From the NCBI RefSeq assembly GCF_001279525.1, contig NZ_LGDY01000001.1, positions 310,001 through 374,000 on the forward strand: a stretch of 64,000 bases of DNA, in the 5' to 3' direction. This document shows, piece after piece, positions 43,994 to 53,533 of the stretch. Below the pieces are notes generated by a model, which did no database searches, had not been told where the DNA came from, and was given only the letters and a program-made list of their open reading frames with translations. Numbering within the stretch: the stretch's first letter is position 1; each line of letters starts with the position of its first letter. The position numbers and the translations under genes are program-made. The stretch comes from Nocardia sp. NRRL S-836 (GTDB lineage Bacteria; Actinomycetota; Actinomycetes; Mycobacteriales; Pseudonocardiaceae).

Positions 43994-45196
43994 TCACCCG
44001 GACACCGGCGTCGAGCCGGCGGTAGGACCGGACGTGAGCGAGTCGAGGTGGGGCTTGATGGCGCTGACGTAGTCGGCCGGCGTCTGGGCGTTGGTGCGCA
44101 ACACCAGGGCGGTGCCATCGTCGTTGAAGGTCACGACGGCGCCGGGACCTGGGTTCGGCCACAGCTCGCGGGAGAACGGATCGGCGCTCCCGTGCTTCTG
44201 CCGTGCGGTGTCGGCGAACTCGTACCACCGCTGTGAACCGATGTTGGCCATCCTGCGGCCCGAGGTCAACGGTGGGGTGAGCACGAACAGTCGGCGGTGC
44301 GCACCTTCGTTTCTGATCACCGACAGCTCGTACCGGAGCTTCGGATAGTGGTGGGGAAACGTGATGACGCACCGAGAATGCCGCACCAGGAAGGCGAAGT
44401 CCCTGCGCCACTGCTTGTTGGCGATGTAAAGCGGTGTGCCGCCGTGGGGTGGCAGCCGGTCCTTCAGGTTGCCCATGTGCCGCCAGGGCCCCAACTGCCG
44501 GGTGACGTTCAGTGCCAGGAACTCCGCGAACGTCGCCTGTCCGCGGCGCAGGCGGTTGGTCTTGTAGGTGATGCCGAGCTTGTTGTTCACCTTGTGGTCG
44601 GTGGAGGTGATGGCGAAGCGCGTCCACTCCTCGCGGAACCCGCGGATGTAGACCACCGCCCCCTTGATCTTGGTGGCGTTCGCCTCGGTCTTGGCCTTCA
44701 GCTGGCGTTGTGCGCGGTCGAGGAAGAGGCTCGCCACGACGACGAGGGGAACGATCAACACGTGCAGCCGCATCGCGATCGACTCGGGCAGGCCGCCGGC
44801 CAGGAGGAAGTAGATCGTGGCCAGTGGGACGGCGCCTGCGGCGATGGTGAACGCCTTGCCGAAGGTGAGGTACGGGAACCAGGAGAACCTGGGACCCGCC
44901 CGCCTTGCGGGTCTGGCACGCCTTGCGAGTCTGGCAGGCCGGGTCGTCACGGCAGCGGCCAACGCGGCGGTGGTGACGCCACAGGTGAAGACGACCGCCA
45001 GGATGCTGTGGGGGTGTGTGACGTGCAGCATCGCCAGCAGGCCGGCCGTCGTGACCACGTTGAGGAAGAGCGCGATCAGGGCGTAGAGCAGCAGCCCCGC
45101 GGGTCCCCACAGGACGCGCGCCGCCTTGCCGACCCGGAACAGGGCGCTGACCGCGGTGGTGGTTGCCAGAAACAGGAACAGGTCCAGCGCGGTCAC
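43994..45196 (-). CDS. Membrane protein with unassigned C-terminal domain, coupled to a STAND ATPase
   Basis: A 400-aa protein. Five to six membrane segments fill about the first 190 residues, followed by a cytosolic domain of about 200. The domain matches the protein at 33167: VVYIRGFREEW, RLPPHGG, QWRRDFAFLVRHSRCVI, LRYELSVIRNEGAHRRLFVL, GPGAVVTFNDDG and PADYVSAIKPHL. The GTG start at 45196 overlaps the stop of the upstream STAND gene (GTGA) and has GGGAGG seven bases before it. An imperfect tandem 18-bp repeat (44891-44926) encodes the Arg-rich loop LARRARPARRA. Coupling to a STAND sensor suggests a membrane effector; the activity is unknown. Confidence 0.82.
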   Translation of the reverse strand: MTALDLFLFLATTTAVSALFRVGKAARVLWGPAGLLLYALIALFLNVVTTAGLLAMLHVTHPHSILAVVFTCGVTTAALAAAVTTRPARLARRARPARRAGPRFSWFPYLTFGKAFTIAAGAVPLATIYFLLAGGLPESIAMRLHVLIVPLVVVASLFLDRAQRQLKAKTEANATKIKGAVVYIRGFREEWTRFAITSTDHKVNNKLGITYKTNRLRRGQATFAEFLALNVTRQLGPWRHMGNLKDRLPPHGGTPLYIANKQWRRDFAFLVRHSRCVITFPHHYPKLRYELSVIRNEGAHRRLFVLTPPLTSGRRMANIGSQRWYEFADTARQKHGSADPFSRELWPNPGPGAVVTFNDDGTALVLRTNAQTPADYVSAIKPHLDSLTSGPTAGSTPVSG

Positions 45197-47217
45197 CTCG
45201 CCACCTCCCGCTCGGCGGCCAGCGCCTGCGCGGCCCAGTCGCGGGCGAGCGCGAGCTGCACGGTGCTGCCCAGCTCCTCGTGCAGCGCGACGGCCCGCTG
45301 GTGGCAGACCACCGCGAACCGGTGCCGTCCCGACGCGCTCAGGGCGAGTCCCATCGCACCGAGGGCCTGCGCCTGGCCGTACCGGTCGCCCGCCCGCCGG
45401 AACAACCGCAACGCCTCGCCGTGCACCACGACGGCCCGTTCCCGCGCGCCCAGGGCGGTCTGCACCCGGCCGATCAGGTTGATCGTGCTCGCGCGGCCGA
45501 TCGTGTCGTCCCGCGCCGTGTAGATCGCCAAGGCCGCCGTGGCGTCGGGCAGCGCGTCCTCCGGCCGGCCCGCGCGCAGGTGGCTGCCCGCGCGGCCGTT
45601 GAGGCAGTTGGCCTCGCCGTTCGTGTCGCCGGCCCGCCTGTAGTTCGCGAGCGCGGCCGAGTAGTGCGCGACCGCGCGGTCCGGTTGCCCGGCCTCGGTG
45701 TGCGCCCTGGCCAGCGACTGCAGCACGCGGCTCTCCGCCGTCACGTCGTGCAGCAGGCGCGCGGCGTCGAGGGCCGTGGTGTGGCTGTCGATCCAGTCCT
45801 GCCAGCGGCCGTGCAGCGACAGGAAGTTCACCAGCGTCCACGGGATCATCCAGGCGTGGCCGAACGAACCGCGGTCGAACGCCAGCCGCGCGGCACCCAG
45901 CAGCGCCGTGATCTCCGAGCCGAACCAGGCGACCGCGCCCGCGTAGTCGGTGACAGCGGGCAACGCCATCCCGGCCGGTGGTTCGGGGACGGCGATCGGC
46001 CGGCGGTGCGCGTTGAGGTACCGGTCCGCCCGAAACGCGGCGTGCAGGGCGTAGTCGAGCAACGCGGTGATCGCCTTGTCGCGGTCCGCGGCCGGATCAG
46101 TCGCCGCGCACCGCTCCTGGGCGAACGTGCGCAGCAGGTCGTGGCACCGGTAGCGGCGGCCGTCGGTGAGCAGCAGGTTGTGCGACACCAGCTCCCGCAG
46201 GAGCCGTTCGGCCTCGCGGACCCCCAGTCCGCACACCGCCGCGGTGGCCTCCGCCCCGAAGGCGTCGCCCGGCCACAGAGCGGTGAGCCGCAGCACTCTC
46301 GCCGCCCCCGCCGACAGCAGTCGGCACGAGCTCGCGACCACCGCCCACACGTCGGCGGCGGGGAGGTCGAGCCGCAGGCTCTCGTCCAGCGGCTCCCCGG
46401 CGAACCTGTCGAGATCCATGCCGGGGTGCTGACCCGCAGCCGCGGCCGCGATGGAAATCGCCAACGGCAGGTCGGCGCATTTCCTGGCCAATTCGTGGAC
46501 AGCGGGACTGCCGGCTCTTTCCGCGCCGAGATAACGCCCGAACAGCTCCAGCGACTCGTCCCGCGCCAGCAACTCCAGCCGCACGGACTCCGCCCCGTAC
46601 AAAGCGCGCAGCCCCGTGGCGTTGCGGCGCGTGGTGACGACCACGAAACACGACCCGTCGCCAGGCAGCAACGGCTCGACCTGACCGCTGTCCAAGGCGT
46701 TGTCGAGCACCAGCAACAACGACCGGTCGTGCACGAGGTCGCGGAACAACGCCATGCGCAGGTCGGCGTCGGGCAGCACCCGCTCCGGCGGCACCCGCAA
46801 GGCGGCCAGCAGCGCGAGGGTGGCCCGTTCGTGGTCGACGGCGGGCCGTCCCGGTGTGAAGCCGTGCAGGTTCAGGTAGATCTGACCGTCGGGGAAGAGC
46901 CGGTCGGCCACGTCGTGCGCCCACCGCGTGACCAGGCTGGTCTTGCCGACCCCAGGCGCGCCCTCGACCACGCACACCCGGTTGCCCCTGCCGCTGGGCG
47001 CTTCGGCCAGCGCCGTCAACCGGCCGAGCTCCTCGGCCCGCCCGACGAAGTGCCTGCTGGTCGCCGGCAGCTGCCGCGGAGCGCGGTATTCGGCGGCCTG
47101 ATGTCCGGCGCCGGGGTGCAGGTTGAGGTCGCCGTTGACGACCCCGGTCTGAACCAGCGTTCCGACCGACTTCACATCCGCTCTGTTCCCGCCACCTGTT
47201 CTCGAATCGTCGCTCAC
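45193..47217 (-). CDS. STAND NTPase (NB-ARC plus TPR)
   Basis: A 674-aa signal-transducing ATPase. A short N-terminal tail (SVGTLVQTGVVNGDLNLH) of the kind seen in actinobacterial STAND proteins precedes the NB-ARC domain: P-loop VVEGAPGVGKTSLV, Walker B LLLVLDNA, and CADLPLAISIAAAAA (GLPL-like). A winged-helix region follows, then TPR repeats from about 450 to the end (SRVLQSLARAHTEAGQPDRA, ALPDATAALAIY, RFAVVCHQRAVALHEELG). There is no SARP DNA-binding domain, so it is not a classic AfsR. It is translationally coupled to a membrane protein. The start is GTG 47217; ATG-like starts further up lack support. Confidence 0.88.
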   Translation of the reverse strand: MSDDSRTGGGNRADVKSVGTLVQTGVVNGDLNLHPGAGHQAAEYRAPRQLPATSRHFVGRAEELGRLTALAEAPSGRGNRVCVVEGAPGVGKTSLVTRWAHDVADRLFPDGQIYLNLHGFTPGRPAVDHERATLALLAALRVPPERVLPDADLRMALFRDLVHDRSLLLVLDNALDSGQVEPLLPGDGSCFVVVTTRRNATGLRALYGAESVRLELLARDESLELFGRYLGAERAGSPAVHELARKCADLPLAISIAAAAAGQHPGMDLDRFAGEPLDESLRLDLPAADVWAVVASSCRLLSAGAARVLRLTALWPGDAFGAEATAAVCGLGVREAERLLRELVSHNLLLTDGRRYRCHDLLRTFAQERCAATDPAADRDKAITALLDYALHAAFRADRYLNAHRRPIAVPEPPAGMALPAVTDYAGAVAWFGSEITALLGAARLAFDRGSFGHAWMIPWTLVNFLSLHGRWQDWIDSHTTALDAARLLHDVTAESRVLQSLARAHTEAGQPDRAVAHYSAALANYRRAGDTNGEANCLNGRAGSHLRAGRPEDALPDATAALAIYTARDDTIGRASTINLIGRVQTALGARERAVVVHGEALRLFRRAGDRYGQAQALGAMGLALSASGRHRFAVVCHQRAVALHEELGSTVQLALARDWAAQALAAEREVAR

Positions 47218-47546
47218 CCCACGATGATGCCCAGAAAATGAACGACGAAGTGGCGTTTGCACTCCAACGGGCTAGCGGCAGGAAAAGGCGCACGGGAGGA
47301 TACACGACGACTTCCAGGTCGCTCCTCGAAAGGGCTCCTGGCAGCTGCTATAGGAATTTCTGAACAATCTTGCCAGGTCGAACGGAATCAGATCGGCACG
47401 CGTTGTTCGGCTGGCTTTCACGGCTCGGCATCGACCATCCCGCGCGCTCAGCGCCGCCGAGGCACACGCATGTCCGAAGCGGCCACAACCGCGGCAAGGC
47501 GCCCGTCCCCTGACCCGGTACGCGGGCCAGGGGACGATCCGTCAGC
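47218..47546. other. Intergenic, no gene seen
   Basis: This 329-base spacer separates the STAND gene start from the end of the esterase gene. It has no coding frame of actinobacterial composition; only the terminator described next stands out. Confidence 0.6.
47505..47537. terminator. Hairpin after the SGNH-CBM13 gene
   Basis: A 9-bp perfect outer stem (CGTCCCCTG and complement) with an inner CCCG/CGGG pairing, 10 bases beyond the stop of the minus-strand esterase gene. Confidence 0.7.
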
Positions 47547-48686
<1,140 letters not shown>

Positions 48687-48868
48687 GTCAAGGCGCGCGC
48701 CGCCGCACTGTCAAGGAGAACTCCAGACGAGACGACGTTTCGAAAACGCCCAGGCAGACACATCGTGTCTCTGATTAGCACGTGGTGACCGTCGAACAAA
48801 GGTTGTCGAATTCGACCTCACCGGACGGATCCACCGCCTGTCCGCGGAATTGGCCACCAGGCCCCGGA

Positions 48869-48882
48869 AGTTAACGCTCACA
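48869..48882. promoter_or_regulatory. Second copy of the GTTAACGCTCACA operator
   Basis: AGTTAACGCTCACA, in the same orientation and 196 bases from the first, within the 350-base spacer 48642-48991. Confidence 0.45.
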
Positions 48883-48916
48883 TCATCTGTGGGCGAACAT
48901 GGGTCCCGGTCCGGTC

Positions 48917-48930
48917 GGGACGTAGGCCCC
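48917..48930. promoter_or_regulatory. DosR-like box before the nitroreductase gene
   Basis: GGGACGTAGGCCCC lies 61 bases upstream of the start at 48992. It matches GGGAC.TAGG.CCC of the DosR-type consensus. Confidence 0.5.
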
Positions 48931-48991
48931 TCACGCTCGGTGGCCCCTCCTGCGAGCTTCAGGGCAGTACTTCGACGTGGAGGTGAGCGGG

Positions 48992-49975
48992 ATGGACCGT
49001 GGTCAGCCCGATGAGACGACGCTGCGAGCGGCGGTGGCGCTCGCGGGCCGAGCGCCGTCGGTGCACAACTCCCAGCCGTGGCGCTGGGAAACCGGTGCGC
49101 ACAGCCTGCACCTGTACGCCGACCGCACCCGCGCGGTGCCGGCGACCGACCCGCTGGGCGCCGACCTGGTCGTCAGCTGCGGGGCGGCGTTGCACCACCT
49201 GCGGGTCGGGCTCGCGGCACTGGGCTGGCGTGCGAAGGTCCACCGGCTGCCCAACCCGGCCCTGCGCGACCACCTGGCCGCGGTCGAGTTCGAACCATCC
49301 GAACCGAGGGGCGTCCAGGTGGCGCTGGCGGCCGCGATCCCGCGCAGGCGCACCGATCGCCGCGCCTTCTCCTCGTGGCCCGCGCCCGACGAGCTGCTGG
49401 ACCAGCTCGTCGCGACCGCGCGCGCCGAGGGCGTGGACGCTCACGTCGCGACCGGCAAGGCGCGTGACGAGCTGCTGATGGCGATCATCAGGGCCGCCGA
49501 GGTCCAGGAGTCGGATCCCGCCTACCGGGCCGAGATCCGGCAGTGGAGCGGCGTGTACCCCGGTGCGTCGGCGGGTGTTCCCGCGGCGAACATCCCGGTC
49601 GGTCCGCGGCAGTACGGCAACCTCAGGATGCGCGAGTTCTCCCCCGGCTCGTTGCTGCAGGGCGGCCGCGGCGTGCTCGGCCAGGACTCGGGTGCGCTGC
49701 TGGTGCTCAGCACGTCGTCCGACGACGACCTGTCACGGCTGCGGGCCGGTGAGGCGACCAGCGCGGTGCTGCTGGAGGCCACCGCCGCGGGACTCGCGAC
49801 CTGCCCGCTGAGCCAGCCGCTGGAGGTGGTGGAGACCAGGGAGCTCGTGCGCGACGAGGTCCTCGGCGGCGCCGCGTGCCCGCAGCTCGTGATCAGGATC
49901 GGCTGGGCCGGTTTCAACGCCGACCCGCTGCCCGCGACACCCCGCCGCCCGGTCGTCGACCTGCTTCGCGACTGA
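48992..49975 (+). CDS. Acg-family nitroreductase-like FMN protein
   Basis: A 327-aa protein of the Acg/Rv2032 nitroreductase-like family, in which two half-domains form one pseudo-dimer. Visible motifs: AGRAPSVHNSQPWRW at the FMN-binding start, GAALHHLRVGL, RRTDRRAF, and DSGALLVLST plus AAGLATCPLSQP in the second half. Acg of mycobacteria is a DosR-regulated FMN-sequestering protein. The start is the ATG at 48992 with GGAGG eight bases upstream; GTG 48977 is less likely. Confidence 0.88.
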   Translation: MDRGQPDETTLRAAVALAGRAPSVHNSQPWRWETGAHSLHLYADRTRAVPATDPLGADLVVSCGAALHHLRVGLAALGWRAKVHRLPNPALRDHLAAVEFEPSEPRGVQVALAAAIPRRRTDRRAFSSWPAPDELLDQLVATARAEGVDAHVATGKARDELLMAIIRAAEVQESDPAYRAEIRQWSGVYPGASAGVPAANIPVGPRQYGNLRMREFSPGSLLQGGRGVLGQDSGALLVLSTSSDDDLSRLRAGEATSAVLLEATAAGLATCPLSQPLEVVETRELVRDEVLGGAACPQLVIRIGWAGFNADPLPATPRRPVVDLLRD

Positions 49976-50036
49976 CCGATTTCGGTGCAGGGCACAGTTT
50001 CGACGCCACGGCAGGTCGTGACGTCCCGGCCGGATC

Positions 50037-50050
50037 GGGACCAAGGACCG
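50037..50050. promoter_or_regulatory. DosR-like box before the DoxX-like gene
   Basis: GGGACCAAGGACCG, 60 bases before the start at 50110, between it and the nitroreductase gene. Confidence 0.5.
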
Positions 50051-50109
50051 CGTCCGCGGCCGACGGTCCTGAGCAGACTCGACGTAGAGGAACTTCCCAG
50101 GAGGTAACG

Positions 50110-50664
50110 ATGTCCGCCGTTCACGCCCCTGCCCGCACCGACACCCGCACGGGTGCCACCGTCTCCCTCGCGGTGCTGCGCATCACGACCGGCCTGCTGT
50201 TCGTCTGGGCCTTCGCCGACAAGGCGTTCGGCCTCGGCTACGCCACCCAGCCCAAGAACGCGTGGTTCTCGGGCGGCTCGCCCACGAAGGGCTTCCTCGG
50301 CCGGGTGGCCGTCGGACCGTTCGAGTCGGTGTTCCACGACATGGCCGGCGCCTGGTGGGCCGACCTGCTCTTCATGGCGGGTCTGCTCGCGATCGGCGTC
50401 GCCCTGGTACTGGGCATCGGCCTGCGGATCGCCGCCACCGGCGGCGCCGTGATGATGCTGCTCATGTGGGCCGCCGAATGGCCGCCGGCCCAGCACACCT
50501 CGGGCGGCCAGGCCACGATGTCGACCAACCCGCTCATCGACTACCACGTCGTCTACGCGCTCGTGCTGATCGCACTGGCGGCCACCGCCTCGGGCGCGAC
50601 CTGGGGACTGGCCCGCTGGTGGAACGAGCTGCCCGTGGTCAAGGCGAACACCTGGCTGCGGTGA
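50110..50664 (+). CDS. DoxX-like membrane protein
   Basis: A 184-aa protein with four membrane segments. VLRITTGLLFVWAFADKAFG opens the DoxX-type fold, followed by LLFMAGLLAIGVALVLGIGL and PLIDYHVVYALVLIALA. The strong site AGGAGGT precedes the ATG at 50110. Members work with redox enzymes in thiol or quinone balance; the box upstream and the adjacent nitroreductase suggest a redox/hypoxia role. Confidence 0.87.
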   Translation: MSAVHAPARTDTRTGATVSLAVLRITTGLLFVWAFADKAFGLGYATQPKNAWFSGGSPTKGFLGRVAVGPFESVFHDMAGAWWADLLFMAGLLAIGVALVLGIGLRIAATGGAVMMLLMWAAEWPPAQHTSGGQATMSTNPLIDYHVVYALVLIALAATASGATWGLARWWNELPVVKANTWLR

Positions 50665-50675
50665 TGGTGGGAGGG

Positions 50676-50709
50676 GTCGGGGGCGCCACGAGATCGCGGC
50701 GCCCCCGAC
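50676..50709. terminator. Hairpin after the DoxX-like gene
   Basis: A 12-bp perfect stem (GTCGGGGGCGCC and complement) with a 10-base loop, 11 bases after the stop. Confidence 0.8.
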
Positions 50710-50822
50710 TCGCGCTCATCGGTCCGAGCAACCGCCACAGCGGCAAGGTGCTCGACGTGAGCGCAGGCAACACGACCGAGGGCGCCGCAAGTGTCGCGTC
50801 CACAGTGGAGGGTGCTGCCAGG

Positions 50823-51734
50823 TCAGGGCACGACCAGGAACACCCACGTCTGTCCCGGGGCCAGCGGGACCTCGGTGCCGTCGGCGGTGGTGTAGCGGGT
50901 CGGCTCGGTCGCCGTCGGGCGGGACCACGTGACGTCGAAGGCGCGGCCGTCGCGCAGGACCACGCCCGAACCGGACCCGACCGTCACCACGACGGGGGAC
51001 GGCTTACCGCTGGTGTCCTCCACGAACTCGCCCGATCGGGTGGAGGCCTGCTGCAGGACGACGGTGGTGGCCGTGACCTGGCCCGACTCCGTCGACGTCA
51101 ACGGGGACCCGTCGAGCGAGATCTTCCAGCCGTCGTTCCAGGCGAGGTCGAAGCGGTCACCCGGGTAGGTGATCTCCTGGCTGGTGACCGGGCGGCCGCC
51201 GGACGGGGCCGGGCCCGTCCGCGGGGCCTTCGCCGGACCCGCGGACGGTGCGGGCAGGTGGTGCGGCCGGACGTAGAGGTTGTGCGGCGCGGCCCTGGCG
51301 TTGTCCCGGGAGTACGCGTCGGCCGCGTCCTCCGGTGCCGCGCGGACCAGGCCGGAGCGTTGCACCAGGGGCGCGAGCTCGGGCGCGGAACCGGAGTAGG
51401 CGAGGACCGGCGACCCGTACTGGGTCAGCAGGTCGAGGTCTGTCTCGCGGGCGCTGCGCACCGGTCCCACCACCTCGGGTGGTGACGAGTACACGGCGGC
51501 GAACCGCGTCAGGCCGCCCTCGACCGGTTCCACGTACACCACGTCGGCCGATCCCAGACCGGTCTGCGGTCGGGCGGCGGTGGCGTTGTCGATCTTGACG
51601 ACGTACACCCCCGGCAGGGTGTTCGTGGGCGACGCGGTGCTCTTGCCGGGCTCACCACCCTTGGGCAGGAGCACGACGACAGCGGCGACCACGGCGGCGA
51701 CCACCGCCACAGCGAGAACGATTTTCGTGCGCAC
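50823..51734 (-). CDS. DUF3048 (YerB-like) secreted or anchored protein
   Basis: A 303-aa protein. One N-terminal membrane segment (about 4-24) is followed by the DUF3048 fold: VVKIDNATAARPQTGLGSAD, VYVEPVEGGLTRFAAVY, GPVRSARETDLDLLTQYG, and near the end APGQTWVFLVVP. The family is a lipoprotein-like group of unknown function, but no lipobox Cys is seen here. The start GTG at 51734 is preceded by GGAGAGGCAGGAC; the GTG at 51749 has no ribosome site. Confidence 0.87.
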   Translation of the reverse strand: MRTKIVLAVAVVAAVVAAVVVLLPKGGEPGKSTASPTNTLPGVYVVKIDNATAARPQTGLGSADVVYVEPVEGGLTRFAAVYSSPPEVVGPVRSARETDLDLLTQYGSPVLAYSGSAPELAPLVQRSGLVRAAPEDAADAYSRDNARAAPHNLYVRPHHLPAPSAGPAKAPRTGPAPSGGRPVTSQEITYPGDRFDLAWNDGWKISLDGSPLTSTESGQVTATTVVLQQASTRSGEFVEDTSGKPSPVVVTVGSGSGVVLRDGRAFDVTWSRPTATEPTRYTTADGTEVPLAPGQTWVFLVVP

Positions 51735-51924
51735 GTCCTGCCTCTCCACGGTGAACGCTCCACAGTAGACCGCTTCGGAGAGTTTCGCGACGCGGCCGGA
51801 GTCCTTTCCGGACAGTGACCGAGCTCAGAGGTGCTGAACCCGTCAGTGACTCCGGAGAGTCGATCGATCGGGTGACGGAGGTTCTCCGGGGCGTGGACGG
51901 GCGAGCCGGGACCAGCACGGCCCG

Positions 51925-52203
51925 ATGAGCACGTCTTCGACTGGACCGACAGCGGCGGCACGTGGGACGCCGCGCTCGAAGGCCCCCCAGTCGGCCTACA
52001 TCGTGCAGCTCGACGGCACGGTTCTCGTCCGCCAGTTCATCGAGCGGGCACCGGCTGGGCGGTCTGACCGCCCCTCATCCGGTGCCGTGACGGTTGTCGC
52101 CGGTCACGGCACCGGCGCGGTGGCGCGTAGTGCGCGCCCGCGTGGAAGCGCGTTCATCCGAAGCGGCCACTCCGCCGGTATGAAACGGTGCAGATCCTCC
52201 TGA
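51925..52203 (+). pseudogene. Possible frameshifted gene remnant
   Basis: In the 562-base gap 51735-52296 the plus strand reads protein-like in two successive frames. DEHVFDWTDSGGTWDAALEG starts at about 51926, and YIVQLDGTVLVRQFIERA appears in the neighbouring frame at about 51995. Neither frame is open far. It may be debris of a lost gene; the composition of the rest is not clearly coding. Confidence 0.2.
52079..52115. terminator. Strong hairpin upstream of the LacI gene
   Basis: A 13-bp perfect stem (CCGGTGCCGTGAC and complement) with an 11-base loop, facing no clear gene upstream. Confidence 0.5.
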
Positions 52204-52238
52204 TCGAGTTGTCGCTCGCCCTGCGGCGCTACTGGCGC

Positions 52239-52281
52239 GTCAACCTGTTGACGGGGCCGTAAAGTCGTGACCACCGGTCAC
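52239..52281. promoter_or_regulatory. Two palindromes upstream of the LacI regulator gene
   Basis: GTCAACCTGTTGAC (52239-52252) is a perfect 6-2-6 palindrome, and GTGACCACCGGTCAC (52267-52281) a perfect 6-3-6 one. The second ends 15 bases before the LacI start and may serve autoregulation. Confidence 0.45.
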
Positions 52282-52296
52282 AGCGGATGAGGGCAC

Positions 52297-53343
52297 ATGA
52301 CGGACACCGCGCCACAACGGCGAGCGCGCTCGCGAACGAAGCGGCCGCCGACGATCCTCGACGTCGCCGCGCACGCCGGCGTGTCGCGCGGCACCGTCTC
52401 CCGCGTCCTGCAGGGCGGGCACAACGTCAGCCCGGCGTCGCAGGAGGCGGTGCACGCCGCGATCCGCAAGCTGGGTTACGTGGTGAACCGGGCGGCCCGC
52501 AGCCTGGTGACGCAGCGCGCGGGTTCGGTGGCGTTCCTCCTGTCAGAGCCGCAGGAGCGGTTCTTCGAGGACCCCAACTTCACCACCCTGCTGCGCGGCT
52601 GCACCACCGCACTGGCAGAGCACGACCTGCCGCTCGTCCTGATCACCGCGGGCACCGAGGCCGAACGCCGCCGCATCGCCCCGTTCCTGTCGGCGCACCA
52701 CGTCGACGGCGTGCTGCTGGTCTCCTCGCACCGCGGCAACCCGATGATCGGCCACCTCCGGCAGGCCAACCTGCCGTTCGTGTGCTGCGGCGAGCCGCTC
52801 GGTGAGCACGAGGCGGTGTCCTACGTGACGGCCAACGACCGTGAGGGCGCCAAGGCCATGGTGCGCTACCTGATCGAGTCCGGCCGCGAACACGTCGCGA
52901 CCATCGCCGGCCCGCAGGACACGCCCGGTGGACTGGAACGGCTTGCCGGCTACCGGGAAGTGCTCGCCGAGCACGGCATCTCCTACCACAAGCGGCTGGT
53001 GGCGGTCGGGGACTACAGCCGGGCCAGCGGTGAGGGCTGCATGCAGCGGCTGCTGACCGGTGCACCGGACGTCGACGCCGTCTTCGTGGCGTCGGACCTG
53101 ATGGCCGACGGCGCGCTGGCGGCGATCGAGCGGGCGGGCCTGCGTGTGCCCGACGACATCGCTGTCGGCGGCTTCGACGACTCGCCGGTCGCAACCGCTG
53201 CCCGTCCCCCGCTGACCACCATCCGGCAGCCGTGGAACCGCATCAGCGAGATGATGGCGCGCCAGCTGCTGGCCCAGATCGACGGCGAGGGGCCGGCCGC
53301 GGTGATCCTGCCGACCGAGCTCGTCGTCCGCGAGTCAGCCTGA
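52297..53343 (+). CDS. LacI-family transcriptional regulator
   Basis: A 348-aa repressor. The HTH (TILDVAAHAGVSRGTVSRVL) and hinge (VNRAARSLVTQR) are followed by a periplasmic-binding-fold ligand domain. The effector-site strand PDDIAVGGFDDSPVATAARP and dimer motifs are intact. It lies directly upstream of the galactanase/RG esterase genes, whose promoter region has two LacI-type palindromes, so a role in arabinogalactan or pectin control is likely. Confidence 0.9.
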   Translation: MTDTAPQRRARSRTKRPPTILDVAAHAGVSRGTVSRVLQGGHNVSPASQEAVHAAIRKLGYVVNRAARSLVTQRAGSVAFLLSEPQERFFEDPNFTTLLRGCTTALAEHDLPLVLITAGTEAERRRIAPFLSAHHVDGVLLVSSHRGNPMIGHLRQANLPFVCCGEPLGEHEAVSYVTANDREGAKAMVRYLIESGREHVATIAGPQDTPGGLERLAGYREVLAEHGISYHKRLVAVGDYSRASGEGCMQRLLTGAPDVDAVFVASDLMADGALAAIERAGLRVPDDIAVGGFDDSPVATAARPPLTTIRQPWNRISEMMARQLLAQIDGEGPAAVILPTELVVRESA

Positions 53344-53387
53344 TCCGACCGGCGCCGTCGAATTCGGCGGTCGAATTTCGACCAGAC

Positions 53388-53401
53388 TGTGCACGTTCAC
53401 A
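53388..53401. promoter_or_regulatory. LacI-type operator TGTGCACGTTCACA
   Basis: Nearly perfect 14-bp palindrome with central CG in the 344-base spacer 53344-53687 before the galactanase gene. A second copy is at 53476. Confidence 0.6.
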
Positions 53402-53419
53402 GGAATCCATTCCGCTCAC

Positions 53420-53448
53420 TTGAAACGATCACCTGAATACGGTTCTAT
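53420..53448 (+). promoter_or_regulatory. Possible promoter between the two operators
   Basis: TTGAAA (53420-53425) and TTCTAT (53443-53448) are separated by 17 bases and lie between the two operator copies. The -10 match is weak. Confidence 0.3.
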
Positions 53449-53475
53449 CAAGGCTAATCGCGCGTCCCACGAGAC

Positions 53476-53489
53476 CGTGCACGTTCACA
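53476..53489. promoter_or_regulatory. Second LacI-type operator CGTGCACGTTCACA
   Basis: Matches the 53388 copy in 13 of 14 bases and is 88 bases from it, in the same orientation. Confidence 0.55.
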
Positions 53490-53533
53490 GTTCGCGACCT
53501 CTCGGCTGGCCTCGCTCGATCAAAGGAGATCGA

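Noticed and set aside
45193..47217. The STAND protein as an AfsR/SARP antibiotic regulator
   Set aside because: No N-terminal SARP winged-helix or BTAD domain is present; the frame starts about 60 residues before the P-loop.
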